From: Paenibacillus aceris
GTDB taxonomy: Bacteria; Bacillota; Bacilli; Paenibacillales; NBRC-103111
Assembly: GCF_017874035.1 (NCBI RefSeq)
Contig: NZ_JAGGKV010000003.1
Coordinates: 1 to 64,000, forward strand
Reading direction: 5' to 3'
DNA: 64,000 nt
The notes under the pieces are model-generated. The model did no database searches and was not told the DNA's origin. It saw only the letters and a list, made by a program, of their open reading frames with translations. Positions 1 to 8,070 of the stretch are shown in pieces (the stretch's first letter is position 1; each line of letters starts with the position of its first letter). The position numbers and the translations under genes are program-made.

Positions 1-139
1 GTGAGCACTTGAGAGAGTGCGTGAGCACTTGAGAGAGTGCGTGAGCACTTGAGAGAGTGCGTGAGCACTTGAGAGAGTGCGTGAGCACTTGAGAGCGCAG
101 GGGCACTTGAGAGTGTGGGCACTTGAGAGCTCAAGTGCC
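1..139. repeat. 20-bp tandem repeat ending in a palindrome
   Basis: Positions 1-80 hold four exact copies of a 20-bp unit (gtgagcacttgagagagtgc). A fifth copy diverges after its first 15 bases and is followed by shorter units sharing GCACTTGAGAG. The tract closes with a hairpin in which GGCACTTGA (118-126) pairs with TCAAGTGCC (131-139) around a 4-base loop. The array runs off the window edge, so its full length is unknown. No reading frame with coding character covers it. Confidence 0.9.
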
Positions 140-217
140 TGAGCCGAGGCTTGTACTTGCTCAGGGGCAGGCTTGTGCCGCTGAAATGGACCGGAACTAG
201 GTTAGGTGCAAGTGGAG

Positions 218-392
218 GGAACTACAGGGCGCTAATTGCACAAAAACAGTATAAATGCGAGTTAGGGGGAACTCCGATCCTTTATTATACTGATTTCAGG
301 CGAAATCATTGTGTTTCGGGGAAATAAGCCCCTGTAGTTCCTCCTCGGCGGCTGCAAGGACACATTTCGCCAAAATAGCGCCCTGTGGTTCC
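218..392. repeat. 175-bp element bounded by 17-bp inverted repeats
   Basis: GGAACTACAGGGCGCTA at 218-234 is repeated in inverted form at 376-392 with a single mismatch. A second inverted copy of the GGAACTACAG core lies inside, around 331-345, next to a GGGGCTTATTTCCCC-like half palindrome. The element is non-coding. Such a structure suits an intergenic palindromic repeat or a MITE-like unit. No transposase is attached and no target-site duplication was identified. Confidence 0.6.
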
Positions 393-427
393 TCTATCAT
401 ATGCACCTGCTCCCAACGGGGAGGCTA

Positions 428-570
428 GGGTTAGGAGCAGCAATAGACAGTGGTAGATAGTAGCAGGAGCAGCAGGAGCAGCAGGAGTAGACAGTAGTAG
501 ATTGTAGCAGGAGCAGTAGACAGTAGACCACTAGACAGTATGCAGTATGCAGGAGTAGCAGCACCAACCA
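428..570. repeat. Low-complexity AGCAGGAG/TAGACAGTAG tract
   Basis: About 140 bases of degenerate short repeats, mainly CAGGAGCAG and TAGACAGTAG variants, lie just downstream of the aldo/keto reductase terminator. Open frames through it encode only biased low-complexity peptides, so it is taken as non-coding minisatellite-like DNA. Confidence 0.6.
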
Positions 571-590
571 CACATGCCCGGAAGTCCTAC

Positions 591-636
591 AAAAAAAAAG
601 AGGAATCCCCGCCAACAAACAGCGGCAATTCCTCTT
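591..636 (-). terminator. Terminator after aldo/keto reductase gene
   Basis: On the minus strand a GC-rich stem (AAGAGGAATTGCCGC pairing imperfectly with GCGGGGATTCCTCTT) is followed at once by a run of nine T. It starts a few bases after the stop codon of the aldo/keto reductase gene. Confidence 0.85.
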
Positions 637-641
637 CATTT

Positions 642-1472
642 TCAGAACGTCACGTTGTCCGGGTCCGGACCAATCCGTTTGTTCTGGTTTAACGAATCAA
701 CAAGCGCCATATCCTCTGCGCTCAACTCAAAATCAAAAATATTCGCATTCTCGCGAATTCGATGCTCCGTCACCGATTTCGGAATCGTGACGACACCGTT
801 CTGGATGTCCCACCGCAGCACGATTTGAGCTGCCGATTTTCCATGCTTAGCCGCGAGCTGCGACAGTACGGGATGATCGAGATTCCCCTGCATCAGCGGA
901 CTCCAAGCTTCCAGCTGAATGTTATTATCGCGGGTGAACGCGAGCAGTTCTTTTTGCGCCAGCTGCGGATGGTACTCGACTTGGTTCACAGCAGGCACGA
1001 CACCCGTATCCTCAATCACATGCTGCAAATGATGAATCTGAAAATTGCTAACTCCAATGGCACGCACGTAGCCTTCTTTGTATAAGTGAACAAGTGCTTT
1101 CCATGTTTCTCTATACGTCGCCGGTTTAGCCCAGTGAACTAAATACAGATCGATCATCTCGAGACCGAGCCGCTTGCGGCTTGCTTCGAAAGCTTTGAGG
1201 GTGGACTCATAGCCCTGATCTGCATTCCACACTTTGGTGGTGACGAAAATCTCGTCGCGCGACACACCGCTTTCCCGCAGTCCCTGACCAACGCCTTCTT
1301 CATTTTGATAGATGGCTGCAGTGTCTATGCTGCGGTAGCCCAATTGCAGAGCCGTTTTCACAGCGCCGATAACCTCTTGGCCTTCTTGACTTTTCCAAAC
1401 GCCGAGCCCCAACCATGGCATCTGAACACCATTATTGAGCTCTACCCCTTGTGTAAATGCTTGCGTTGACAT
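642..1472 (-). CDS. Aldo/keto reductase (YvgN/YtbE-like)
   Basis: This 276-residue cytosolic NADPH-dependent oxidoreductase of the aldo/keto reductase superfamily reduces aldehydes and ketones; close Bacillus relatives act on glyoxal and methylglyoxal. It has the expected (beta/alpha)8 length and a complete catalytic tetrad: D50 and Y55 (in SIDTAAIY), K80 (TTKVW) and H113 (LYLVHW). The C terminus GPDPDNVTF is typical of the YvgN/YtbE group. The start is the ATG at 1472, with GGAGGT about 8 bases upstream. It lies 86 bp after pncB on the same strand and ends in a strong terminator, so it may be the last gene of the NAD salvage cluster or have its own promoter in that gap. The true substrate cannot be read from sequence. 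Confidence 0.93.
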   Translation of the reverse strand: MSTQAFTQGVELNNGVQMPWLGLGVWKSQEGQEVIGAVKTALQLGYRSIDTAAIYQNEEGVGQGLRESGVSRDEIFVTTKVWNADQGYESTLKAFEASRKRLGLEMIDLYLVHWAKPATYRETWKALVHLYKEGYVRAIGVSNFQIHHLQHVIEDTGVVPAVNQVEYHPQLAQKELLAFTRDNNIQLEAWSPLMQGNLDHPVLSQLAAKHGKSAAQIVLRWDIQNGVVTIPKSVTEHRIRENANIFDFELSAEDMALVDSLNQNKRIGPDPDNVTF

Positions 1473-1558
1473 TAGCTAATACCTCCATCATAAAAATATG
1501 GTATGACGGCTCTTGAAAGAGTACGCTCAATAACTATCATATCATTAGGGGTATCCAA

Positions 1559-3004
1559 TTACATAATTGTGTGCGCATGAATCAAATTCATCTTCAGCTC
1601 CCATAGCTCTGTGCTTAAGTTCACACGGTATCCTTCAGGATTCAGCTTACGAAGATACTGCGGCCAAAACGTCCTAATCTGCTCTGCGTGATACGCTCGA
1701 ATGTGATCCAACGTCGGCAAGTCATACACCAGCTCGCCTCCCGCAAAAATAGCTTTAAGCAGCGGAACTGCTTCATAGTCCTCAATAAATTTGTAAATAT
1801 ACGTATGGGTGGGATCAAAAAGCTTGATCCGATCACCACGCTTAATGTCTGCTTCATGCTCCAAAGCCAAGTAATCCGCTTCCGCTTTTCCTGTTTTCTT
1901 GTTGATGATCCGGTAGGCTTCCTTGAAGCCGGGATTGGACACCTTCTCGGGATTGCCCGAAATCTTGATGACCGGCTCGAATTCGCCGTTCTTCTCCCGG
2001 GCAACGAGCTTGTAAACCCCGCCCAATGCAGGCTGGTCGGCCGCAGTTATGAGCTGGGTTCCTACACCCCAGACATCGATTCTCGCACCTTGGGCTTTCA
2101 GCCCCTCGATGATATTCTCGTCGAGATCGTTCGAGGCGACGATCTGCACCTCGGGAAAGCCCGCCTCATCCAGCATATGTCTGGCCTGCTGGGATAAATA
2201 CGCCAAATCGCCGCTGTCGAGGCGAATGGCGTTCATGCGCTTGCCCTGCTGCTGCAGCATGCGCGCGGTCTTGATGGCGTTCGGCACGCCGCTGCGCAGC
2301 GTGTCGTACGTATCAACGAGCAGCGTCACTTGCTCCGGCAGCGCTTCGGCATAAGCACGGAAGGCTTCCTCTTCCGTGTCGTGCGCCTGCACCCAAGCAT
2401 GTGCGTGGGTGCCCTTCGTCGGGATGCCGAACAGCATCCCGGCCCGCAGGTTCGAAGTCGCGTGGAAACCCGCGACGTACGCCGCTCTTGCGCCCCAAAC
2501 CGCGGCGTCAGCCTCTTGGGCGCGTCTCGTGCCGAACTCCAGCAGAATGTCGTTCGGCGCGACCTGTTTGAATCGCGATGCTTTCGTCGCGATGAGTGTC
2601 TGGTAGTTCACGAAGTTGAGGATCGCCGTTTCCACTAGCTGCGCCTCAAAAATGCTTGCCACCACGCGAACTAGCGGCTCATTCGGGAAAACCAGCGTAC
2701 CTTCCGGCACAGCTTGCAGATCGCCCCTGAACTTAAACGCTCGCAACGCTTCAAGAAAGTCCTCGCGGTAATGCTCCTCCTGCTCCCGCAGGTAGGCAAT
2801 CTCATCATCCCCGAAATGCAGATGTTGAATGTAGTGGACGAGCCGCTCCAAACCGGCGAAAACCGCGTACCCGCCATCAAAAGGCAGTTTTCGGAAATAC
2901 ACCTCAAAAACAGCCTTGTGTTGATGAGTTCCCTGCAGCCAATGTGCGTACATCATATTGATTTGATATTTATCCGTGTGAAGCGTCAAATTCTCGTAGT
3001 TCAT
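1559..3004 (-). CDS. pncB: Nicotinate phosphoribosyltransferase
   Basis: The enzyme condenses nicotinate with PRPP to nicotinate mononucleotide, the entry step of the Preiss-Handler NAD salvage route. The length (481 residues from the chosen start) fits the Gram-positive form. Visible family motifs are the N-terminal LHTDKYQINMMYAHW, FGTRRAQEADAA, the His-containing GTHAHAW and the PRPP-site IRLDSGDLAYLS. In-frame starts at 3025 (TTG) and 3013 (ATG) also exist. The ATG at 3004 is preferred because GGAAAGG lies 9 bases before it and it begins just after the nadE stop. It is co-directional with nadE and pncA, so nicotinamide to nicotinate to NaMN and the final amidation are encoded together. 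Confidence 0.95.
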   Translation of the reverse strand: MNYENLTLHTDKYQINMMYAHWLQGTHQHKAVFEVYFRKLPFDGGYAVFAGLERLVHYIQHLHFGDDEIAYLREQEEHYREDFLEALRAFKFRGDLQAVPEGTLVFPNEPLVRVVASIFEAQLVETAILNFVNYQTLIATKASRFKQVAPNDILLEFGTRRAQEADAAVWGARAAYVAGFHATSNLRAGMLFGIPTKGTHAHAWVQAHDTEEEAFRAYAEALPEQVTLLVDTYDTLRSGVPNAIKTARMLQQQGKRMNAIRLDSGDLAYLSQQARHMLDEAGFPEVQIVASNDLDENIIEGLKAQGARIDVWGVGTQLITAADQPALGGVYKLVAREKNGEFEPVIKISGNPEKVSNPGFKEAYRIINKKTGKAEADYLALEHEADIKRGDRIKLFDPTHTYIYKFIEDYEAVPLLKAIFAGGELVYDLPTLDHIRAYHAEQIRTFWPQYLRKLNPEGYRVNLSTELWELKMNLIHAHTIM

Positions 3005-3009
3005 ACCCT

Positions 3010-3849
3010 TCATCCTTTCCACCAAGTGTCATAGCATGTGACGGGTCCTCTGCGTTTATGTTCAGTCATCGCGTAGCGTTCTTCAATCCTGCGAGCGACA
3101 TCAGCAGGGAGGGGGAGGCCTTCCAAATAGTCATCCAATTGCACATAGCTGACCCCCAGCGCTTCTTCATCCGGAAGACCCGGCTTCAAATCCTCCAAGT
3201 CGGCCGTCGGCTTTTTCAAATACAAATGATCCGGGCAGCCCAGCCACTTCAACAGTTCCTTGCCTTGCCGCTTGTCGAGACCGTAAATAGGGGCTACATC
3301 ACAGGCGCCATCCCCGTGCTTTGTGTAAAATCCGGTAATCGCCTCGGCGGCGTGATCCGTCCCCAGAACCAGCAACCCATAATGAGCGGCCAAATCATAC
3401 TGCACCTTCATGCGCTCGCGGGCCTTAACATTACCTTTATGAAAATCGCTCAACGCCTCACCTGTCGCTTCTGCAAATTGCCGCACCGATGCATCCACAG
3501 CAGATTGAATGTTCACTGTAACAACCCGGCTCGCCGCAATAAACTGAATCGCCGCTTGTGCGTCTTCTTCATCCTTTTGGATGCCGTAAGGCAGCCTGAC
3601 CGCTATAAACAGACAGGCAGCCTTGCCGCTTTCCGCATTCAGTTCATCGATCGCCATTTGGGCCAACTTGCCTGCTAATGTCGAGTCTTGACCTCCTGAC
3701 ATGCCAAGCACGTAGCCTTTGGCTCCCGTGTAACGAAGATACGCTTTAAGAAACTGCACACGGCGCTGAATTTCGCTTTCGGCGTTAATACTGCTCTCTA
3801 CATGCAATGTCGCTTGAATCTCCGCTTGTTTGTTATTTGTATTTGGCAT
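3010..3849 (-). CDS. nadE: NH3-dependent NAD+ synthetase
   Basis: This 279-residue N-type ATP pyrophosphatase amidates deamido-NAD to NAD with ammonia in the last step of NAD synthesis. The PP-loop SGGQDS sits at residues 51-56, preceded by YVLGM. Later blocks such as [21 protein letters not shown] carry the substrate and ATP-contact residues seen in Bacillus NadE (about 272 residues). There is no N-terminal glutaminase domain, so free ammonia is the expected donor. A purine-rich site (AAGGAGATG) precedes the ATG. The gene follows pncA by 65 bp with no terminator between, and its stop abuts the pncB start, pointing to one transcript. Confidence 0.96.
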   Translation of the reverse strand: MPNTNNKQAEIQATLHVESSINAESEIQRRVQFLKAYLRYTGAKGYVLGMSGGQDSTLAGKLAQMAIDELNAESGKAACLFIAVRLPYGIQKDEEDAQAAIQFIAASRVVTVNIQSAVDASVRQFAEATGEALSDFHKGNVKARERMKVQYDLAAHYGLLVLGTDHAAEAITGFYTKHGDGACDVAPIYGLDKRQGKELLKWLGCPDHLYLKKPTADLEDLKPGLPDEEALGVSYVQLDDYLEGLPLPADVARRIEERYAMTEHKRRGPVTCYDTWWKG

Positions 3850-3914
3850 GGGGGGAACATCTCCTTATTCTTTTTGGATAATACTAGCATTCCTGTTAAC
3901 CCCGTCATCTCATA

Positions 3915-4457
3915 CTACCAACCGCGAACAACTTTAGCCCCTAATGTACCTTTAAAATGCTGCAAAGCCCACTCATGGCCCTGCTTGTTAAAGCTGGCAA
4001 CCGCATCCTCATGAACCACGATATCGAAGCCCTTATTGTAAGCATCCATGGCTGTATGCAGCACGCAAATGTCGGTACACACGCCAACCAGGTGCAGCTC
4101 TAGAATACCTCTGGCTCTAAGCTTCAGCTCCAAATCCGTACCGCAGAAGGCGCTGTACCTCGTTTTGTCCATCCAATAAATCTGATTCTCATATCGCTCA
4201 TGAACGTTCTTCAACCTGCCATATAAATCGCGTCCCGAGGTACCGCGGATATTGTGCGGCGGAAACAGCTTCGTTTCCGGATGATAGGGGTCTTGTTCGT
4301 CGTGAAGGTCCACCGCCATGACCACGAATTCCTGCTGGGCGGCGAACGCCTCGGTAATTTCACAGATCCGTGCTTCAATCGCAATGCCCGGCTCTCCGCA
4401 AGGAAGCTTCCCGTCAACAAAATCAACGGTGTAATCGATAATAATCAATGCTTTCAT
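3915..4457 (-). CDS. pncA: Nicotinamidase (isochorismatase fold)
   Basis: The enzyme hydrolyses nicotinamide to nicotinate and ammonia, feeding PncB. From the ATG at 4457 it has 180 residues. The catalytic triad is visible as D8 (IIIDYTVDF), K98 (MDKTRYSAF) and C131 (GVCTDICVLHTAMDA). Metal ligands D50, H52 and H68 lie in the DLHDEQDPYHPET...PPH stretch. A GTG three codons earlier is open, but GGAGGG lies 8 bases before the ATG, which decides the start. The operator-like motif at 4496-4516, upstream of this gene, is nearly repeated upstream of the Nudix regulator gene. pncA is probably first in a pncA-nadE-pncB transcript. Confidence 0.93.
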   Translation of the reverse strand: MKALIIIDYTVDFVDGKLPCGEPGIAIEARICEITEAFAAQQEFVVMAVDLHDEQDPYHPETKLFPPHNIRGTSGRDLYGRLKNVHERYENQIYWMDKTRYSAFCGTDLELKLRARGILELHLVGVCTDICVLHTAMDAYNKGFDIVVHEDAVASFNKQGHEWALQHFKGTLGAKVVRGW

Positions 4458-4495
4458 CCTGAACACCCTCCATTGTGTAGTTTCGATACTATTAA

Positions 4496-4516
4496 TATGA
4501 CAATATCAAAATGTAA
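4496..4516 (-). promoter_or_regulatory. Candidate operator upstream of pncA
   Basis: Read on the minus strand, this site contains CATTTTGATATTGTCAT. The same word with one change (G to T) occurs upstream of the Nudix-family regulator gene at 5331-5347. The plus-strand form TGACAATATCAAAATGTAA has near-inverted outer arms (TGACA and TGTAA). It lies about 40 bases upstream of the pncA start. The likely ligand is the NrtR-like protein encoded next door, which is an inference from context. Confidence 0.5.
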
Positions 4517-4525
4517 AAGAAAGGC

Positions 4526-5293
4526 CTAGCTGTAAATGGACAGCTGAGGCACATAATCGGTAAACCGGTAAAGCTGGGCGGCGCGCTGGGAGTACCTGTT
4601 AGACATTTTCCCCTGTCCGCTGTGATCCAGCACCTCTTCGATAATTCCCTTGCGGCTTTGCGTAGATGTAATTTTCCGGATAAAATTCGGCTCGTTGAAC
4701 GTCGGGACGACCGTTTGGATCACTTGATACAATTCGCTGATTGTGAATTCCACGGACAAAAATTGTTTGGCAATTGTCGTCGTCAGCATCTTCATTTGAA
4801 TTTGCGCGAGTGCATCACGAACGATGATCTCGTGATCAAAAGCAAGATCCATCGCGAGCGCCTCCTCTACAGGGAACAGCCGGACATCTGCGGCGTCATC
4901 CGCGGCCTGGCGCTTCTCTAGGAAGCGCTCATGCACCAACGCGAAGAAGGCGTGCGAGATGATCCATCCTCGGGGATCGCGCTGTGGTGTGCTGTAGACG
5001 TTGAAATATTCAAGGTGGACGTCCGAAACGCCCGTCTCTTCGGTCAACTCGCGCCGGGCGCTCTCATGAATCGTTTCCGATTCCGTCGAGAATCCGCCCG
5101 GAAGCGCCCATTGGCCTTCGAACGGCCACTGCTTTCTTTGAATCAGCAATACCTGTAACTCCCTTTGCGGGAGCGATTTCTTCACTGAGCTCTTCTCCTC
5201 GGAGGTAATGGTGAAGATCACGATATCCGCAGGCGCACCGTCTGGCGTGCGATAGTTGCTTGCCTTATAGTTGCTCTCATTCTCTGTATTCAA
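4526..5293 (-). CDS. Nudix-domain NrtR-like regulator / ADP-ribose hydrolase
   Basis: The 255-residue protein has an N-terminal Nudix fold (about 20-160) and a C-terminal winged-helix-like part (about 165-250). The latter ends in the FTISELYQV...NFIRKI...AAQLYRF pattern of the NrtR family. NrtR proteins repress NAD genes and release DNA on binding ADP-ribose. Unlike repressors with a degraded site, this one keeps a full Nudix box, GX5EX7REUXEEXGU, at residues 67-89, so it may also hydrolyse ADP-ribose-like substrates. It lies directly upstream of pncA on the same strand. Both genes carry the same operator-like word, consistent with autoregulation plus control of pncA-nadE-pncB. A plain Nudix hydrolase role cannot be excluded. 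Confidence 0.8.
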   Translation of the reverse strand: MNTENESNYKASNYRTPDGAPADIVIFTITSEEKSSVKKSLPQRELQVLLIQRKQWPFEGQWALPGGFSTESETIHESARRELTEETGVSDVHLEYFNVYSTPQRDPRGWIISHAFFALVHERFLEKRQAADDAADVRLFPVEEALAMDLAFDHEIIVRDALAQIQMKMLTTTIAKQFLSVEFTISELYQVIQTVVPTFNEPNFIRKITSTQSRKGIIEEVLDHSGQGKMSNRYSQRAAQLYRFTDYVPQLSIYS

Positions 5294-5322
5294 GGTGTCA
5301 CCCGCTTTATTGCGAATTATTT

Positions 5323-5355
5323 ATATTGTCATTTTGATATTTTCATTATGACATA
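5323..5355 (-). promoter_or_regulatory. Candidate operator upstream of the NrtR-like gene
   Basis: This contains CATTTTGATATTTTCAT, 16 of 17 bases identical to the pncA site, inside a larger inverted repeat with outer arms TGTCAT (5327-5332) and ATGACA (5348-5353). It lies 30-60 bases upstream of the start codon at 5293. The rest of the gap, 5356-5598, shows an ACAGGG...CCCTGT hairpin near 5462-5510 and nothing else recognised. Confidence 0.5.
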
Positions 5356-5598
5356 TTTAAAGTATTTTTGCAACATCTTTTTTACCCAAAACACATATCG
5401 CTTCTTCCAAAAAGACAATACCAGCCTGTCCAATTAAAGGCTTACGCTCAACATAATCAAAAACAGGGTTCGCCAGAGCCAGCTCGGGATTGAGCTCTAG
5501 TGTTCCCTGTTCGATATTTGTGTATTAATGCTAAAGATCGGAGCATGTCTCTATGTTTCCTCCCATGAAAAGCTGGCTAATAACACCAGTATTATCGA

Positions 5599-5925
5599 TC
5601 ATTGCTCGTCGGCATACAAGTTAGCGTAATTGACGAGGATGGTTATGAAACCAAGCACGACAAATAAGAAATAGGCCATCAACACTACGTGGAACACATT
5701 GGGAACGAGAATGAATATAGCCCCGATGGCCAGGCACACCCAGTTCTGCCAAACCCGCTTCCCTTTTTTGCCTAGAGCCAGCAAAGATATTACGAATTGC
5801 AAGCCTCCAAACAGCGCGCAGGCAAAAAGCGCATTCGTTTGAGTATCAAATCCAAACACCCAGGGGCTGACCAAAAACCAGAGTCCCATGCACGCCGACA
5901 ACACATTTTTTAAATACATGGTCAT
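5599..5925 (-). CDS. SPW-repeat integral membrane protein
   Basis: This small 108-residue membrane protein has four hydrophobic segments (about 5-25, 30-50, 60-78 and 82-102) and the diagnostic VSPWVFGF motif at the end of the first helix, as in SPW-repeat proteins. Its function is unknown in the family. GGAGGT precedes the start region. It is a single gene between the NAD cluster and a secreted protein gene. A cre-like site lies about 60 bases upstream, which would suit carbon-catabolite control. Confidence 0.8.
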   Translation of the reverse strand: MTMYLKNVLSACMGLWFLVSPWVFGFDTQTNALFACALFGGLQFVISLLALGKKGKRVWQNWVCLAIGAIFILVPNVFHVVLMAYFLFVVLGFITILVNYANLYADEQ

Positions 5926-5984
5926 CTTCCACCTCCTACAAGTTTTGGCACTCGCAAAAAAAATTTACGAGATATCATATTATA

Positions 5985-5998
5985 CGCAAACGCTTTCA
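5985..5998 (-). promoter_or_regulatory. cre-like site upstream of SPW gene
   Basis: The minus strand reads TGAAAGCGTTTGCG, matching the CcpA consensus TGWAANCGNTNWCA except near its 3' end. It is 60-73 bases upstream of the start codon at 5925, a usual place for CcpA control. Matches of this quality also occur by chance. Confidence 0.35.
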
Positions 5999-6009
5999 AA
6001 TATGTGATA

Positions 6010-6058
6010 GGAAAAGCCTCCGGCTCACCCAATTGTTTGGGCGGACCAGAGGCTTTAT
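6010..6058 (-). terminator. Terminator after copper-amine-oxidase-like gene
   Basis: The minus-strand stem AAAGCCTCTGGTCCGCCC pairs with GGGTGAGCCGGAGGCTTTT around a short loop and ends in TTTT. It starts about 12 bases after the stop codon of the upstream gene. Confidence 0.8.
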
Positions 6059-6069
6059 GTGTTGAAATC

Positions 6070-7203
6070 TTACTGTTCAATGTGTAACGTGCCGGCATCA
6101 TCGGTTTTTACTTCAGCCTTCAGAATGTCAGACACAAATTTAAGCGGCACATACAGCACGTCATTGACAATGACGGGGGCTGCGCCCAGCGCGACCGGTG
6201 CCATTTTCGCATAGATATAGCTGTCTTTGCCTACGGATACACTCGTCCACTGCGCCCCTTTGTGAAGCTCAGCCGCATACGTCTCTTGGTTCCAGGTCAC
6301 TTCATAGCCAAGTCCTTCCGCTAGTTTACGCAGTGGCACCAGCGTCACGCCATCGGAATTCGTTTGGGAATCACCCGCTACCAAATCCAAGGTCACTCTC
6401 GGTGCCGGTGCCGGGTCCTGTGCCGACTTAACGGGAATCGTCAAATCCACAGGCAGCGGGAAGCGAAACTCCGGCGATCCCATCGCACCCGGTGCGATCG
6501 CATATTTGGGAAATACGACGACCGCTTCTCCTTTTTCCACATAAAAGCCCTGTTCGTCCCTGATCCCTTTGAACTGATCTTTAAAGTAATTCTCCGGATG
6601 TTCGTCCATTGCGGCGTTGACCCCAGTATCCACCGTTTCCTTAAAGTTATCTCCAAGCAAATCGCGCAAGGTCACGCGCTGTGCTTCTTCGCGGTTTAGT
6701 ACATTATAGGTGTCCACGCGAGGCATGCCGGTACCGCCTGTAGCTGCATATGTCGTAACCTGTAGGGAAACGAGTCCCGACGGGCTGCCTGTGCCATCCG
6801 ACTTCAACGCATAATTAATCGTTAATTCATAAGGCCGGTACGTAAACCCTTTGGTTTTGGCATCAGCGGCAGCTTGGTCTGCTTCTTTCTCCCAGTTCTC
6901 CAAATCTTTACTGGCGTGAGACAGCAGAATGTCGTTCAGCTGCTCCTGGTATTTGGCGTCCAACATCCCTGCTAGCTGTGGCACTTTAACATTCGTTTTC
7001 AAGTTCTCCGTCTTGGAGGTAAGCACTTTCTCTTTGATTTGAACCGGTGTCGCTTGGGCAGCAACCGGTGCACTAATCGGCACAGCTGTTACAACTTCTG
7101 CTGATGCTTGGCCCGCTAATGGCAGGACTGCCCCGCCCACACCGACCAGCATCGCACATCCGAGTACACCTATTTTCAACATGTTAAAAGGATTCTTTCT
7201 CAT
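6070..7203 (-). CDS. Secreted DUF3298/copper-amine-oxidase-N-like protein
   Basis: The 377-residue exported protein has a signal peptide (about 1-35, ending LAGQASA). A middle region (about 55-250) resembles the DUF4163/DUF3298 pair found in RsiV and PdaC-type proteins, including TYNVLNREEAQRVTLRDLL and VVVFPKYAIAPGAMG. A C-terminal module (about 275-375), LVPLRKLAEGLGYEVTW...VPLKFVSDIL, is of the copper amine oxidase N-terminal type common in Paenibacillus cell-surface proteins. No catalytic oxidase domain is present. A cell-wall or envelope role is likely but not proven. GAGGAG precedes the ATG at 7203, and the gene stands alone with its own terminator. Confidence 0.8.
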   Translation of the reverse strand: MRKNPFNMLKIGVLGCAMLVGVGGAVLPLAGQASAEVVTAVPISAPVAAQATPVQIKEKVLTSKTENLKTNVKVPQLAGMLDAKYQEQLNDILLSHASKDLENWEKEADQAAADAKTKGFTYRPYELTINYALKSDGTGSPSGLVSLQVTTYAATGGTGMPRVDTYNVLNREEAQRVTLRDLLGDNFKETVDTGVNAAMDEHPENYFKDQFKGIRDEQGFYVEKGEAVVVFPKYAIAPGAMGSPEFRFPLPVDLTIPVKSAQDPAPAPRVTLDLVAGDSQTNSDGVTLVPLRKLAEGLGYEVTWNQETYAAELHKGAQWTSVSVGKDSYIYAKMAPVALGAAPVIVNDVLYVPLKFVSDILKAEVKTDDAGTLHIEQ

Positions 7204-7311
7204 TTCACGTCACTCCTCATTCAATATGGTAAAGTCGTCTGGGTTGTTTTAACCTTCACGATAACTAAGACGCATGAGCGAATGAAAAAGTCGGAATGCA
7301 GGATTATTTTT

Positions 7312-7947
7312 TTAAGTAATTCGGAACGTCGTTACAGCCTGATGCAAATCTTGGGCAATGCTCGCCAGATTTCTCGCAGAAGCCGTAATTTCTTCCACCG
7401 TGGAAGCAAGCTGCTCTTCCGTAGCAGCAGCTACGGACTGCGCGGTCCCGGAGGTTTGCTGTGCAACAGAACCGACACTTGCTACCGTTGCGGCAACCTG
7501 CTCCGACGAAGCAGCCATCTGCTGAGCCGCAGTGGCGGTTTCTTGAATTTTGCTCGCCACTTCCTGCGAAGCCGATACGATTTGACCGAAGGCCATCTCC
7601 GCATTGCCTACTTCTTTCAACCCTTCCTGTACTTCCTGCAGTCCTGTGTTCATAACTCCCGCAGCACGGACCGAATCTCTTTGAATGTTCGAGATGAGAT
7701 CCGAGATGCTGCGCACGGAATCATCAGTCTGGGAAGCCAGTTTGCGAACCTCCCCGGCTACGACCGCAAAGCCTTTGCCGCTCTCGCCGGCACGCGCCGC
7801 CTCAATCGCAGCATTTAAGGCGAGCAGATTCGTTTGGGAAGCAATATTACCGATGAGGGTAGAGATTTGACCGATGCTCTGCGAATGCTTCTCCAGCTCT
7901 TGAATCACTTTGTTCGCTGCATCAACCGAATGGCTGACGGCTTGCAT
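7312..7947 (-). pseudogene. 5'-truncated methyl-accepting chemotaxis protein
   Basis: The 211-residue frame encodes only the cytoplasmic signalling hairpin of a chemoreceptor. The conserved tip [32 protein letters not shown] binds CheA/CheW, and the following helix carries Ala/Glu-rich methylation segments. There is no sensor domain, membrane segment or HAMP domain. Four codons before the first ATG is an in-frame TGA, no good ribosome site is present, and only 123 bp separate it from the divergent trhO gene. An adjacent frame just upstream could extend the homology by a few residues, suggesting frameshift plus deletion. It might still be translated as a short cytosolic receptor fragment. Confidence 0.7.
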
Positions 7948-8070
7948 TGAGGTTTTTCACACCATCCAAAAATTGCTGCTTGATTGAAAAATGTGCGGAT
8001 TTATGTCACTATATGCATAGGGCTCCGTCTGTTCGGGGCATGCATTTTATACGTATAGGTGGTTTAATCA

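Noticed and set aside
1..100. CRISPR array
   Set aside because: Units are contiguous 20-bp tandem copies without unique spacers and no cas genes are present.
4526..5293. Plain Nudix hydrolase call
   Set aside because: The C-terminal SEL...NFIRKI...AAQLYRF region and the NAD gene context fit the NrtR family better, though enzyme activity is kept as possible.
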